A DNA stretch of 22,022 bases from an uncultured Alphaproteobacteria bacterium. GTDB lineage: Bacteria; Pseudomonadota; Alphaproteobacteria; Puniceispirillales; Puniceispirillaceae. The notes under the pieces were generated by a model that searched no databases, was not told the origin of the DNA, and was given only the letters and a program-made list of their open reading frames with translations. Below, piece by piece: positions 1 to 7,155 of this stretch; position 1 is the first letter of the stretch; each line of letters begins with the position of its first letter. The stretch is from contig CAJYBL010000010.1 in the NCBI GenBank assembly GCA_913064995.1, forward strand, positions 1 to 22,022, read 5' to 3'. The position numbers and the translations under genes are program-made.

Positions 1-2
1 CA

Positions 3-521
3 TCACTTGCACTACCAGGTGCGTTTTTGATAGGAGCAAACTCATCTACCCTATCAACTTCCATCACTGTCCATCTAGTAGCGAAAGGAAAAATATCAAA
101 TATAAGTAAAGTTAGGCCATCTAAAAATGAAATAATTAGAGCTTTACCAAACTTTATGGGTAAGATTAGACAAAAACCTCCAGTATTTTCAGCAATTAAG
201 ATAGATGGCATAAGATCGTATAAGCTTGCCCGAAAATCTATAATAGTAGATATTCCTGAGAGAGAAGTATTTATTAAAAATTTCAAATTAGTAAAAAGTT
301 TTGATAAGAATAAAGCTAGGTTTATCGTTGAGTGTGGAAAAGGTGTATATATTAGGTCTTTAGCTAGGGACTTAGCAAATTATTTAAATACTTATGGATA
401 TATTAGTTATTTAAAAAGGCTTTCTGTTGGCACTTTTTTGTATAAAGATGCGATTTTACTTGCAGTATGGCTTAATCGCCTTAGGATTCTTCTATATTGG
501 CTAACTAAAGGGGGAATTTAG
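3..521 (+). pseudogene. truB: Decayed 3' part of truB (tRNA pseudouridine-55 synthase), AT-rich
   Basis: The translated core is clearly TruB-like: the QKPPVFSAIKIDG segment, then RSYKLAR and GKGVYIRSLARDLA. The frame is open from base 3 to the TAG at 519-521, and the first start codon in it is a TTG at 27. Signs of decay: the family's 'Y-x-V-x-F' strand is read in frame 1 (bases 13-27), but the following 'IGANSSTL' is in frame 3, as if one T were lost from the T5 run at 24-28. The stretch between STLST and GKI is longer than expected. The usual Gly after LAR-K is Ser. The protein stops about 57 residues after YIRSL, with no C-terminal PUA-like part. The catalytic-Asp region would lie left of the window. 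By eye GC is about one third, with AGG, AGA and ATA codons that the downstream genes avoid. Alternative: a functional but divergent gene, or sequence from another organism joined in assembly. Confidence 0.6.
506..514 (+). promoter_or_regulatory. Shine-Dalgarno of the purine permease
   Basis: AAAGGGGGA lies 8 bases before the ATG at 523. It decides that start. The same A-run plus G-run form recurs before puuD and uraH, two other purine genes in this window. Confidence 0.6.
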
Positions 522-522
522 A

Positions 523-1854
523 ATGACCAATACAGAAATCGGCACGGCCGAGCAACTTAAAGATCCGAATCATGAGATACCGCTTGGGCCGCGTACCGCC
601 CTTGGAGTACAGCATGTTCTGGCAATGTTTGCTAGTAACGTTACACCATCAATTATCATCGCTGGCGCTGCTGGTTTTGCTTTTGGCGGTGAGGATATGG
701 TCTATCTTGTGCAAATGGCGATGCTGTTTGCGGGGGTTGCCACATTATTCCAGACAATCGGTTTTGGTCCGATTGGCGCAAGATTGCCTGTAATGCAGGG
801 AACAAGCTTTGCCTTTGTTCCCATCATGATTGGTATAGTGAAAACCAGTGGCATGGCCGCCTTGTTCGGCGCAGTGATTGTTGCCGGGCTGTTTCATACA
901 TTTCTTGGCAGTGTCATTGGCCGCATCCGCCATTGGTTCCCACCATTGGTAACGGGCATTGTGATTACTGCCATTGGATTGGCGTTGTTGCCTGTCGGCA
1001 TTAAATATGCTTCTGGCGGGGCCGCAGCCTTTCAAATGAATGCACCTGAATGGGGCGATTTTAGCCGCTGGGGTCTTGCGCTTGTGGTGATTTTCGTTGC
1101 CCTTGGTTTCAAATTCTTCACCCGTGGCACCATGTCATCTGCGGCCATTCTGATCGGCTTGATCGCCGGTTATGTTGTTGGCTATCTGACTGGTGCGGTT
1201 AATTTTGGCGGTGTTGCCAAAGCGGCATGGTTTGCCGTACCGGAGCCGTTCAAATATGGGATCGAATTTAGCGCATTTGCCATTATCGGCATGTGCTTAA
1301 TGTCACTTGTCAGCGCCATTGAAACAGTTGGTGATATTTCGGGCATTGCCAAAGGTGGCGCAAACCGCGAAGCCACTGATAAAGAACTATCGGGTGGCAC
1401 TTATGCTGATGGTTTTGGTAGCTTTATCGCTGGCTTATTTGGTGGCTTGCCAAACACGTCATTCAGCCAGAATGTCGGATTGATCTCAATGACAGGTGTG
1501 ATGAGCCGTTCGGTTGTCACACTTGGCGCCCTATTCCTTGTGGCCTGCGGTCTCATTCCAAAGGTTGGTGCCGTTGTTGCGGCAATGCCAATTTCGGTTT
1601 TAGGCGGCGGCGTGATAGTGATGTTTGGTATGGTTGTCAGCGCTGGCATTAACATGTTGTCAGGTGTGAATTGGAACCGCCGCAATATGATCATTTTGGC
1701 AATGTCACTATCGGTTGGGCTTGGCATCCAAGCTGTGCCAAAATCAATGCAGCATCTGCCAGATTCATTCGAAATGCTGATGGTATCAGGATTGCTTCCT
1801 GCAGCAGCGATTTCGGTGATCTTGAACCTGTTGATACCAAAAGATATCGACTAA
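523..1854 (+). CDS. NCS2-family purine (xanthine/urate type) permease
   Basis: A 443-residue inner-membrane protein of the nucleobase:cation symporter-2 family, probably importing xanthine, urate or a related purine with H+ or Na+. Family landmarks are in order: LPVMQGTSFAF (about residue 90), the TM8 Glu in SAIETVGD (E267), the TM9 Asp in YADG (D296), and the TM10 signature NTSFSQNVG (311-319) followed by GVMSR. The Gln-Asn pair (Q316-N317) is what purine carriers such as XanQ or PbuX/PucJ-type proteins have; uracil carriers usually have Glu there. The start has a strong Shine-Dalgarno AAAGGGGG at 506-514, lying inside the end of the truB remnant. The next gene downstream deaminates an oxidised purine, and the whole right-hand neighbourhood is purine catabolism, which supports the substrate class. 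The exact substrate cannot be fixed from sequence. Confidence 0.9.
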   Translation: MTNTEIGTAEQLKDPNHEIPLGPRTALGVQHVLAMFASNVTPSIIIAGAAGFAFGGEDMVYLVQMAMLFAGVATLFQTIGFGPIGARLPVMQGTSFAFVPIMIGIVKTSGMAALFGAVIVAGLFHTFLGSVIGRIRHWFPPLVTGIVITAIGLALLPVGIKYASGGAAAFQMNAPEWGDFSRWGLALVVIFVALGFKFFTRGTMSSAAILIGLIAGYVVGYLTGAVNFGGVAKAAWFAVPEPFKYGIEFSAFAIIGMCLMSLVSAIETVGDISGIAKGGANREATDKELSGGTYADGFGSFIAGLFGGLPNTSFSQNVGLISMTGVMSRSVVTLGALFLVACGLIPKVGAVVAAMPISVLGGGVIVMFGMVVSAGINMLSGVNWNRRNMIILAMSLSVGLGIQAVPKSMQHLPDSFEMLMVSGLLPAAAISVILNLLIPKDID

Positions 1855-1866
1855 TCAAAAAGAAGT

Positions 1867-1889
1867 CTTGCGAGACGAACACTCGCAAG
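1867..1889 (+). other. Perfect hairpin after the permease stop
   Basis: CTTGCGAG (1867-1874) and CTCGCAAG (1882-1889) form an 8-bp perfect stem with a 7-base loop, 12 bases after the permease stop. There is no U-run behind it, so it is not a standard intrinsic terminator. It could be a 3'-end stabiliser or a processing site between the two cistrons. Confidence 0.55.
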
Positions 1890-1911
1890 GCCATGATAAG
1901 GAATAATCACC

Positions 1912-1941
1912 ATGCCGCCGGATCAAATGATTCGGCGGCAT
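1912..1941 (+). other. Strong hairpin just upstream of the deaminase gene
   Basis: ATGCCGCCG (1912-1920) pairs perfectly with CGGCGGCAT (1933-1941). A G-T and two A-T pairs extend the stem to 12 pairs around a CAAATG loop. It ends 24 bases before the deaminase ATG at 1966 and contains an in-frame upstream ATG (1912) that would otherwise lengthen the protein by 18 residues. No T-run follows. A role in translational control or mRNA processing is inference. Confidence 0.55.
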
Positions 1942-1965
1942 ATTTACGACAGGAATATATCAATT

Positions 1966-3381
1966 ATGGCTGATAAAACACTTCTGTTGAAAAATGCCGA
2001 CCTACTATGCACGATGGGGCCACGCGATGCGGCTAGCGGCCGGTCGGCGGCACATGTTGGACGCCCGGGCGATCATTGCGGCGCTGAAATCAAAAATGGC
2101 GGCCTGTTTGCCCGAAATGGAGTCATTGAAGCCGTTGGCGATACAGGTTCATTACCGGCGGACGCTGATACGGTGATTGATATGACCGGCCATGTGCTGA
2201 TACCGGGCATGGTCAACACGCATCATCATATGTTTCAAAATCTCACACGCACCGTTCCAGCGGCGCAAAATGCCCCGCTATTTGGCTGGTTGCAAACGCT
2301 CTATCCGATCTGGTGCAATCTTGGCCCTGATCATATTTACTGGTCAAACGCCCTTGCGATGGCCGAGCTTGCGCTTAGTGGCTGCACCACATCATCTGAT
2401 CATCTCTATCTATATCCAAACGGCGCGCGGCTTGATGATTCCTTTGCGGCGGCAGCTGATATTGGCATGCGGTTTCATGGCACCCGCGGATCAATGAGCA
2501 TTGGCGAATCAAAAGGCGGGCTTCCGCCTGACCGCTTGACCGAAGCCGAACCTGCGATTCTGGCGGATTGCCAGCGTTTGATCGAAACGCATCACAATGC
2601 CGATCGTTACGCCATGCATCGTGTGGCACTTGCCCCTTGTTCGCCCTTTTCAGTCAGCATGGATCTGATGCGGGAAACCGCCCATATGGCGCGCGCCTAT
2701 CGGGTTGGCATGCATACGCATTTGGCCGAAAATAAGGAAGATATTGACTATAGCCTTGCCAGTTTTGGCATGCGTCCGGGCGAATATATTGAAGCTGTCG
2801 AATGGACTGGCAATGATGTCTGGCATGCACATTGTGTTCAGCTTAACCCGCAGGAAATTAACCTGTTTGCCCGCACCGGAACCGGCATTGCCCATTGTCC
2901 CTGTTCAAATATGCGCCTATCAAGCGGCATTGCGCCGGTTCGTGAAATGATTGATGCTGGCGTGAAGGTCGGCCTTGGCGTTGATGGATCAGCATCGAAT
3001 GATAGTGGTCATATGCTGAATGAGGCGCGTCAGGCGATGCTGTTGCAGCGGGTAATGAAAACGGGCGATGCCATGACGGCGCGCGAATCTTTGGCGCTTG
3101 CAACACGCGGCGGCGCGGCGGTCTTGAACCGTGATGATATTGGCGTTCTGGCACCGGGCTATGCTGCCGATATCGCTGCTTTTGATTGTCGCGGTATTGA
3201 TTTTGCTGGCGCCGAGTGGGATTTGCTGGCGGGGCTGTTATTTTGCGGCCCCATCAAAACCAGCTATACGATCATCAATGGTAAAATCATTGTCGACCAA
3301 GGCCAGCTTGCGAGCATGGATATGCAGCATTTGCTGTCAAAACATCGCGCCATGACGGCCGATTTGAAGGGCAAAGCCTAA
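1966..3381 (+). CDS. 8-oxoguanine deaminase-type amidohydrolase
   Basis: A 471-residue cytosolic metal-dependent deaminase of the amidohydrolase superfamily. The closest remembered family is the 8-oxoguanine deaminases (8-oxoguanine to urate plus ammonia), often annotated as hydroxydechloroatrazine ethylaminohydrolase. Metal-site landmarks: THHHMF (H86-H88), HTHLAE (H250-E255), HAHC (H287-H289) and GLGVDGSASND with D340. The start is set at the ATG at 1966, with AGGA at 1951-1954; an in-frame ATG at 1912 lies in a hairpin and is less likely. Oddity: between 'LLCTMG' and 'IKNGGLFARNGVIEAVG' there are roughly 25 extra residues (about 17-42), GC-rich and Gly/Ala/Arg-rich, where family members usually have a short turn. 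Urate as product fits the adjacent PuuD pathway. Alternatives are guanine deaminase or another aminohydrolase; the HxxFQ-type context favours 8-oxoguanine. Confidence 0.8.
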   Translation: MADKTLLLKNADLLCTMGPRDAASGRSAAHVGRPGDHCGAEIKNGGLFARNGVIEAVGDTGSLPADADTVIDMTGHVLIPGMVNTHHHMFQNLTRTVPAAQNAPLFGWLQTLYPIWCNLGPDHIYWSNALAMAELALSGCTTSSDHLYLYPNGARLDDSFAAAADIGMRFHGTRGSMSIGESKGGLPPDRLTEAEPAILADCQRLIETHHNADRYAMHRVALAPCSPFSVSMDLMRETAHMARAYRVGMHTHLAENKEDIDYSLASFGMRPGEYIEAVEWTGNDVWHAHCVQLNPQEINLFARTGTGIAHCPCSNMRLSSGIAPVREMIDAGVKVGLGVDGSASNDSGHMLNEARQAMLLQRVMKTGDAMTARESLALATRGGAAVLNRDDIGVLAPGYAADIAAFDCRGIDFAGAEWDLLAGLLFCGPIKTSYTIINGKIIVDQGQLASMDMQHLLSKHRAMTADLKGKA

Positions 3382-3409
3382 CCAAAAGCCTGATCAAATA
3401 CTGGCAGCG

Positions 3410-3928
3410 CTATGGATTGATCAGTGCCGCTGGTCCGTCATGCCAGACTTCATCGAGATTATGCCCCTCGCCTTGACGATCAATCACCAGAAAATCTTGC
3501 ACCGGTTGCAAAACCAGCAAAGGGTGATGCCAGACCCCACGATCATAGCTGACCCCCTGTTCGCCACTGGCGCGAAAACAGGCCAGCGTCGAAAAATCAG
3601 GGGCGTCACCTGCCGCATTGCCATGTGCCACCACAACCAGCCAATCATGCTGGCTTAGCGGCATAAAGGCTTGCGAGCCAAGCGGGTGGCGTTCAAGAAG
3701 ATGAATTTCAATCGGATCGGGGCGGCGCGTGCCGCGAAATAGCGATATGATGGGCCTGCCATCGCCCGCCGCCACATCAACGCCCGCCATGGCATCAAAT
3801 CTTATGGTCGTTCCCTGATTGATACCGATCTCGGTTGCACCATCGGTTTCAATGACCGTTCCAAAGGGCGCAAAGCTAGCTTTGGTAAGGGGTAGGATAT
3901 CGAGTTGTTTTAGGTCTGATGAGGTCAT
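3410..3928 (-). CDS. allA: Ureidoglycolate lyase (AllA)
   Basis: A 172-residue AllA-family enzyme that splits ureidoglycolate into glyoxylate and urea, the last ureide step. Family features: an N-terminal PLTKASFAPFGTVIE, the central ISLFRG and HLLERHPLGSQAFMPL, DWLVVVAHG, and the C-terminal RGVWHHPLLVL with its paired histidines. The ATG at 3928 overlaps the puuE stop by four bases (ATGA), so translation is coupled; the longer open frame upstream would run through puuE in another frame and is not credible. It is the last gene of the seven-gene minus-strand operon and converges on the deaminase gene with a 28-base gap. A 7-bp inverted repeat (3391-3397 with 3417-3423) spans the gap, but there is no convincing terminator. 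Confidence 0.92.
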   Translation of the reverse strand: MTSSDLKQLDILPLTKASFAPFGTVIETDGATEIGINQGTTIRFDAMAGVDVAAGDGRPIISLFRGTRRPDPIEIHLLERHPLGSQAFMPLSQHDWLVVVAHGNAAGDAPDFSTLACFRASGEQGVSYDRGVWHHPLLVLQPVQDFLVIDRQGEGHNLDEVWHDGPAALINP

Positions 3929-4842
3929 GATTGATCGGCCTCGAACGGGTGGTTTGCGATCCAGTGATTTGCAATATCGATGCGCCGCGCAACCCACACC
4001 CTGTCATGCGCCATGATATGATCAAGGAATTTGACCAATCCGGCAAACCGCGCTGGCCGCCCAATCAAACGGCAATGCAGCCCAATCGACAGCATCTTTG
4101 GTGCCGCCGCACCTTCGGCATAAAGAACATCAAAGGCGTCAATCAGATATTGGGCAAATTGATCACCGGTATGAAATCCCTGCGCGGTGGCAAAGCGCAT
4201 ATCATTTGTATCCAGCGTGTAGGGGACAATCAAATGCGGCGTTTTCACCTGCGCCGACCAGAATGGCAAATCATCCGAATAATCATCTGCGTCATAAACA
4301 AACCCGCCGTCTTCGGCGACAAGATTGCGCGTGTTTTCCGATGTTCGCCCCGTATACCAACCAAGCGGACGGGTGCCACAAATATCGGTTAGAATCGAAA
4401 TCGCCTTTTGCATATGGTCGCGTTCTTCATCAATTGGCATGCCATGATAATTGATCCAGCGATATCCATGCGCCGCGATTTCATGCCCATCAACAAGCGC
4501 GGTTTCAATCACCTTTGGGTGACGTGCCGCCGCCATGGCCACAGCAAAAACCGTTAGTGGTAAACGGCGTTGACGAAACAGATCCAGAATACGCCAGACA
4601 CCCGCCCGCGACCCATATTCATAGATTGATTCCATCGACATATGACGCGCCCCATCAAATGCCGCCGCGCCGATGATTTCCGACAAAAACACCTCAGACG
4701 CCGGATCACCGTGAAGAACACAATTTTCGCCGCCTTCTTCGTAATTCAATACGAATTGCACCGCGACACGCGCACCATTCGGCCATGCCGCCTGTGGCGG
4801 TGTGTCACCATACCCAGATAAGTCTCTTGGATAATCCATCAT
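3925..4842 (-). CDS. puuE: Allantoinase PuuE (polysaccharide-deacetylase type)
   Basis: A 305-residue protein of the NodB-like fold used by the metal-independent allantoinase PuuE, which opens allantoin to allantoate. The N-terminus (YPRDLSGYGDTPP), AVQFVLNYEEGGEN, VLHGDPASE, the SRAGVWRIL segment and HEIAAHGYRWINYHGMP are hallmark PuuE stretches; the length matches the family's roughly 310 residues. Two tandem ATGs (4842 and 4839) are possible starts; the Shine-Dalgarno is weak (GAG about 12 bases upstream). It follows puuD by 69 bases and overlaps allA by four. No metal-type allantoinase (AllB) is present, so this gene fills that step. Confidence 0.93.
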   Translation of the reverse strand: MMDYPRDLSGYGDTPPQAAWPNGARVAVQFVLNYEEGGENCVLHGDPASEVFLSEIIGAAAFDGARHMSMESIYEYGSRAGVWRILDLFRQRRLPLTVFAVAMAAARHPKVIETALVDGHEIAAHGYRWINYHGMPIDEERDHMQKAISILTDICGTRPLGWYTGRTSENTRNLVAEDGGFVYDADDYSDDLPFWSAQVKTPHLIVPYTLDTNDMRFATAQGFHTGDQFAQYLIDAFDVLYAEGAAAPKMLSIGLHCRLIGRPARFAGLVKFLDHIMAHDRVWVARRIDIANHWIANHPFEADQS

Positions 4843-4887
4843 TTTGAAACACTCACAATCATGTCAAAACCATTAATCCAGAAAGTC

Positions 4888-4913
4888 ATGCCAAAAAATC
4901 ATCCCAAAAAATC
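4888..4913. repeat. 13-base tandem duplication at the puuD stop
   Basis: ATGCCAAAAAATC (4888-4900) and ATCCCAAAAAATC (4901-4913) are adjacent direct copies with one mismatch. The second copy runs into the puuD stop codon (4912-4914). Read on the minus strand, it duplicates the stop-plus-T6 segment. It looks like a slippage product with no evident function. Confidence 0.6.
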
Positions 4914-6135
4914 ACGACCGATTGCTGCCAACCAAACCTTGATTGACCATATCACGCCATGCCGCCAGCATCGCCCGTTCTTCATCTTCAACCCAGATCA
5001 CCTGTCCTGGCGGCATCGCATGTGACGCCGACACTTGCCAGAAAATATCATTCGCATAGCGGATCACCTGACGTTCAGTTTCAAGATGAATGCCCTTTGG
5101 CGCAAAGGCAAGCCCGTCCCAAACCGGCTTGCTAGCATGGCAGCTGGCACAACGTTCAATCACCAACTCTACCGATGCCTGATGAAGCGCCGCGGGCGAG
5201 GCATGCGCGCTCTGATCATATTTCACCTGCGGCGCACCAAGCTGTGACAGCATGATCGCAAAGCCGGTGAAAATCACCGCGACAAGCCATGTCCAATATG
5301 GTGGGGCAAGCCCCTTATGTTTGGTGTTAAAGAAATGCCGGATCACCGCACCAATCAGCAACACAAGCCCCAGAATTGCCCATGCATAATCAGTGGCAAA
5401 CACCATTGGATAATGGCTGCCAATCATGACAAAAATCACTGGCAACGTCAGGTAATTATTATGCAGCGAACGTTGCTTGCCACGCGCGCCATAGCGCGGA
5501 TCAGGTGTTTTACCCGCCTTCAGCGCAACAACAACTTTGCTTTGTCCGGGGATGATGATCATCAACACATTGGCAACCATGATCGTACCAATGGTAACCC
5601 CCATTTGCATAAAGGCACCACGCGCCGAGAAAATCTGGCTATAGCCATAGGCAAGCACAACGAGAAAGGCAAAGCCGGTCAAGGCCAGCCATAGATCACT
5701 CCGGCCAAGCGGGCTGCGGCACAGGCCATCATAAATGGCCCAGCCAATCACGATGCCACCAAGGCTGATCATCACCGCCTGCGTTTCGGTAATATCCAAA
5801 ATATCAAGGTCGATCATGTAAAGGCTTGCCGCGCCGTAATAGACAAGGCTCATCAAGGCAATGCCGGAAATCCATGTTCCATAGGCTTCCCATTTAAACC
5901 ATGTCAGCTCGTCGGGCATTTTGGCGGGTGCCACCAGATATTTCACCATATTGTAAAAGCCGCCGCCATGCACTTGCCATGCTTGGCCATGCGCCTCATC
6001 CGGCAATGCCTTTCCCGGTTTCAAACTTAGATCAAGCGCAATGAAATAAAATGACGATCCGATCCATGCGATGCCAGCAATGACATGCACCCATCGCACA
6101 ATCAATTCTGACCACATCCAAAGATAGTCGATCAT
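4912..6135 (-). CDS. puuD: Membrane urate oxidase PuuD with C-terminal cytochrome c
   Basis: A 407-residue inner-membrane protein. About eight hydrophobic segments fill the first ~290 residues, beginning WSELIVRWVHVIAGIAWIG. A C-terminal c-type haem domain has CASCH (C329, C332, H333) and a likely axial Met in HAMPPGQV (M374). This is the PuuD family, which oxidises urate to 5-hydroxyisourate and passes electrons through its own cytochrome instead of making H2O2 as cofactor-less uricase does. The ATG at 6135 is chosen because an A7G7 tract stands 4 bases before it and the family N-terminus starts with this helix; the longer frame (to 6186) adds an unlikely leader. xdhC lies 47 bases upstream and puuE 69 bases downstream. 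UraH and UraD in the same locus process its product. Confidence 0.93.
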   Translation of the reverse strand: MIDYLWMWSELIVRWVHVIAGIAWIGSSFYFIALDLSLKPGKALPDEAHGQAWQVHGGGFYNMVKYLVAPAKMPDELTWFKWEAYGTWISGIALMSLVYYGAASLYMIDLDILDITETQAVMISLGGIVIGWAIYDGLCRSPLGRSDLWLALTGFAFLVVLAYGYSQIFSARGAFMQMGVTIGTIMVANVLMIIIPGQSKVVVALKAGKTPDPRYGARGKQRSLHNNYLTLPVIFVMIGSHYPMVFATDYAWAILGLVLLIGAVIRHFFNTKHKGLAPPYWTWLVAVIFTGFAIMLSQLGAPQVKYDQSAHASPAALHQASVELVIERCASCHASKPVWDGLAFAPKGIHLETERQVIRYANDIFWQVSASHAMPPGQVIWVEDEERAMLAAWRDMVNQGLVGSNRS

Positions 6136-6139
6136 TAGA

Positions 6140-6153
6140 CCCCCCCTTTTTTT
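6140..6153 (-). promoter_or_regulatory. A7G7 Shine-Dalgarno tract of puuD
   Basis: On the coding strand seven A are followed by seven G, ending 4 bases before the puuD ATG at 6135. The G-run is the ribosome binding site and sets the start. Such paired homopolymers are prone to slippage. Confidence 0.55.
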
Positions 6154-6182
6154 CGGCTGACAGCATAGCAATAACGGCTTGA

Positions 6183-7154
6183 TCAAGCCTCATTTACACG
6201 CTGTTCGGCATCTTCTCTCAATTGCTGCCAAATGGCAAGATCAGCCGCGATTGACAAAGCCACATGCGCTGGGCTTTTGCCGTTGATTTCACTGATGCCG
6301 ATTGGGCAGACCAATTGATCCAGCATCGCTGGCGACACCCCTGCGGCGGCCAGTCTTTTGGCAAAACGCGCCCGTTTGCTTTTTGACCCAATCAGCCCAA
6401 GATAGGCAAAATCACCACGCATCAAAAGCTGTAGGCAAATCGCCTCATCAAGGCTATGCGAATGTGTCATGACCAGATGAACCGCGCCTTGCGGGGCGCG
6501 AAGCGCAATTTTTTCAGGTGTCTTGGCAAGCAGTTTTTGCACATTATCACCAAGGTCATCGGCAAATCTGGCAGCCTCAATATCAACCAGAAAAATGTCA
6601 AACTCAAGCCCATCAAGCCGCGGGATGAGCGCACGGCTAACATGACCCGCGCCATAGATAAAAAGCGACGTCTGCCGCGGCATAGCAGGCGCCATAAAGA
6701 CGGCCTCATCAAAAGATGGCTGCGCCGATTGCAGCGTCAAAGGCACGCCGGATTCAAGCGGGTGAGCCAACATGTGACCATGATGATCTTGTTGCGCCAG
6801 CGCGGCCAGCGCGCCGGCCTGTTTGGTGGTAAATTTTTCCAGCAATAACGACATCTGGCCACCACAACATTGCCCCATATCAGGGCCAAGAATAACGGTC
6901 ATATGCTGGCGTTGCCACTCATCATCATCACTTGCCAGCATCTTGCGGGCGCGCGCCATCACATCAAATTCCAACGCGCCGCCGCCAATTGTCTGCCAAA
7001 TACCGGTCGTTGTGACCAGCATTTGCGAGCCATGATCGCGCGGTGATGACCCCTTGGTCGCGGTGACCGTGACAAGAACAATATCCTGCCCGGCATCAAG
7101 ACGCGGCAAAGCGTTGGCAAGCCAACCATTTGCTTTCATCCCCATCGACATCAT
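6183..7154 (-). CDS. xdhC: Xanthine dehydrogenase accessory protein XdhC
   Basis: A 323-residue XdhC, the chaperone that binds molybdenum cofactor, promotes its sulfuration and inserts it into XdhB. Family stretches in order: LVTVTATKGSSPRDHGSQML, WQTIGGGALEFDV, the conserved Cys pair in LGPDMGQCCGGQ, then a Rossmann-like half with FIYGAGHVSRALI, MTHSHSLDEA, LGLIGSKSKRARF and CPIGISEINGKSPAHVALSI. The ATG at 7154 sits one base after the xdhB stop. A TTG at 7163 overlapping xdhB and an ATG a few codons later are alternatives. Tight linkage to xdhAB is the usual arrangement. Confidence 0.93.
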   Translation of the reverse strand: MMSMGMKANGWLANALPRLDAGQDIVLVTVTATKGSSPRDHGSQMLVTTTGIWQTIGGGALEFDVMARARKMLASDDDEWQRQHMTVILGPDMGQCCGGQMSLLLEKFTTKQAGALAALAQQDHHGHMLAHPLESGVPLTLQSAQPSFDEAVFMAPAMPRQTSLFIYGAGHVSRALIPRLDGLEFDIFLVDIEAARFADDLGDNVQKLLAKTPEKIALRAPQGAVHLVMTHSHSLDEAICLQLLMRGDFAYLGLIGSKSKRARFAKRLAAAGVSPAMLDQLVCPIGISEINGKSPAHVALSIAADLAIWQQLREDAEQRVNEA

Positions 7155-7155
7155 G

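Noticed and set aside
745..1727. Minus-strand frames opposite the permease
   Set aside because: Low-complexity mirror translations of a membrane protein gene; the + strand frame has strong family motifs and a ribosome site.
1855..1965. Purine riboswitch before the deaminase gene
   Set aside because: The two hairpins are simple stem-loops; there is no enclosing P1 helix or recognisable conserved junction, and purine riboswitches are uncommon in this group.
3931..4392. 153-codon + strand frame opposite puuE, and similar long frames opposite xdhA (10397-10912), puuD (5317-5694) and the reductase gene (16857-17330)
   Set aside because: They are shadows of well-identified genes, lack ribosome sites and show no recognisable family features.
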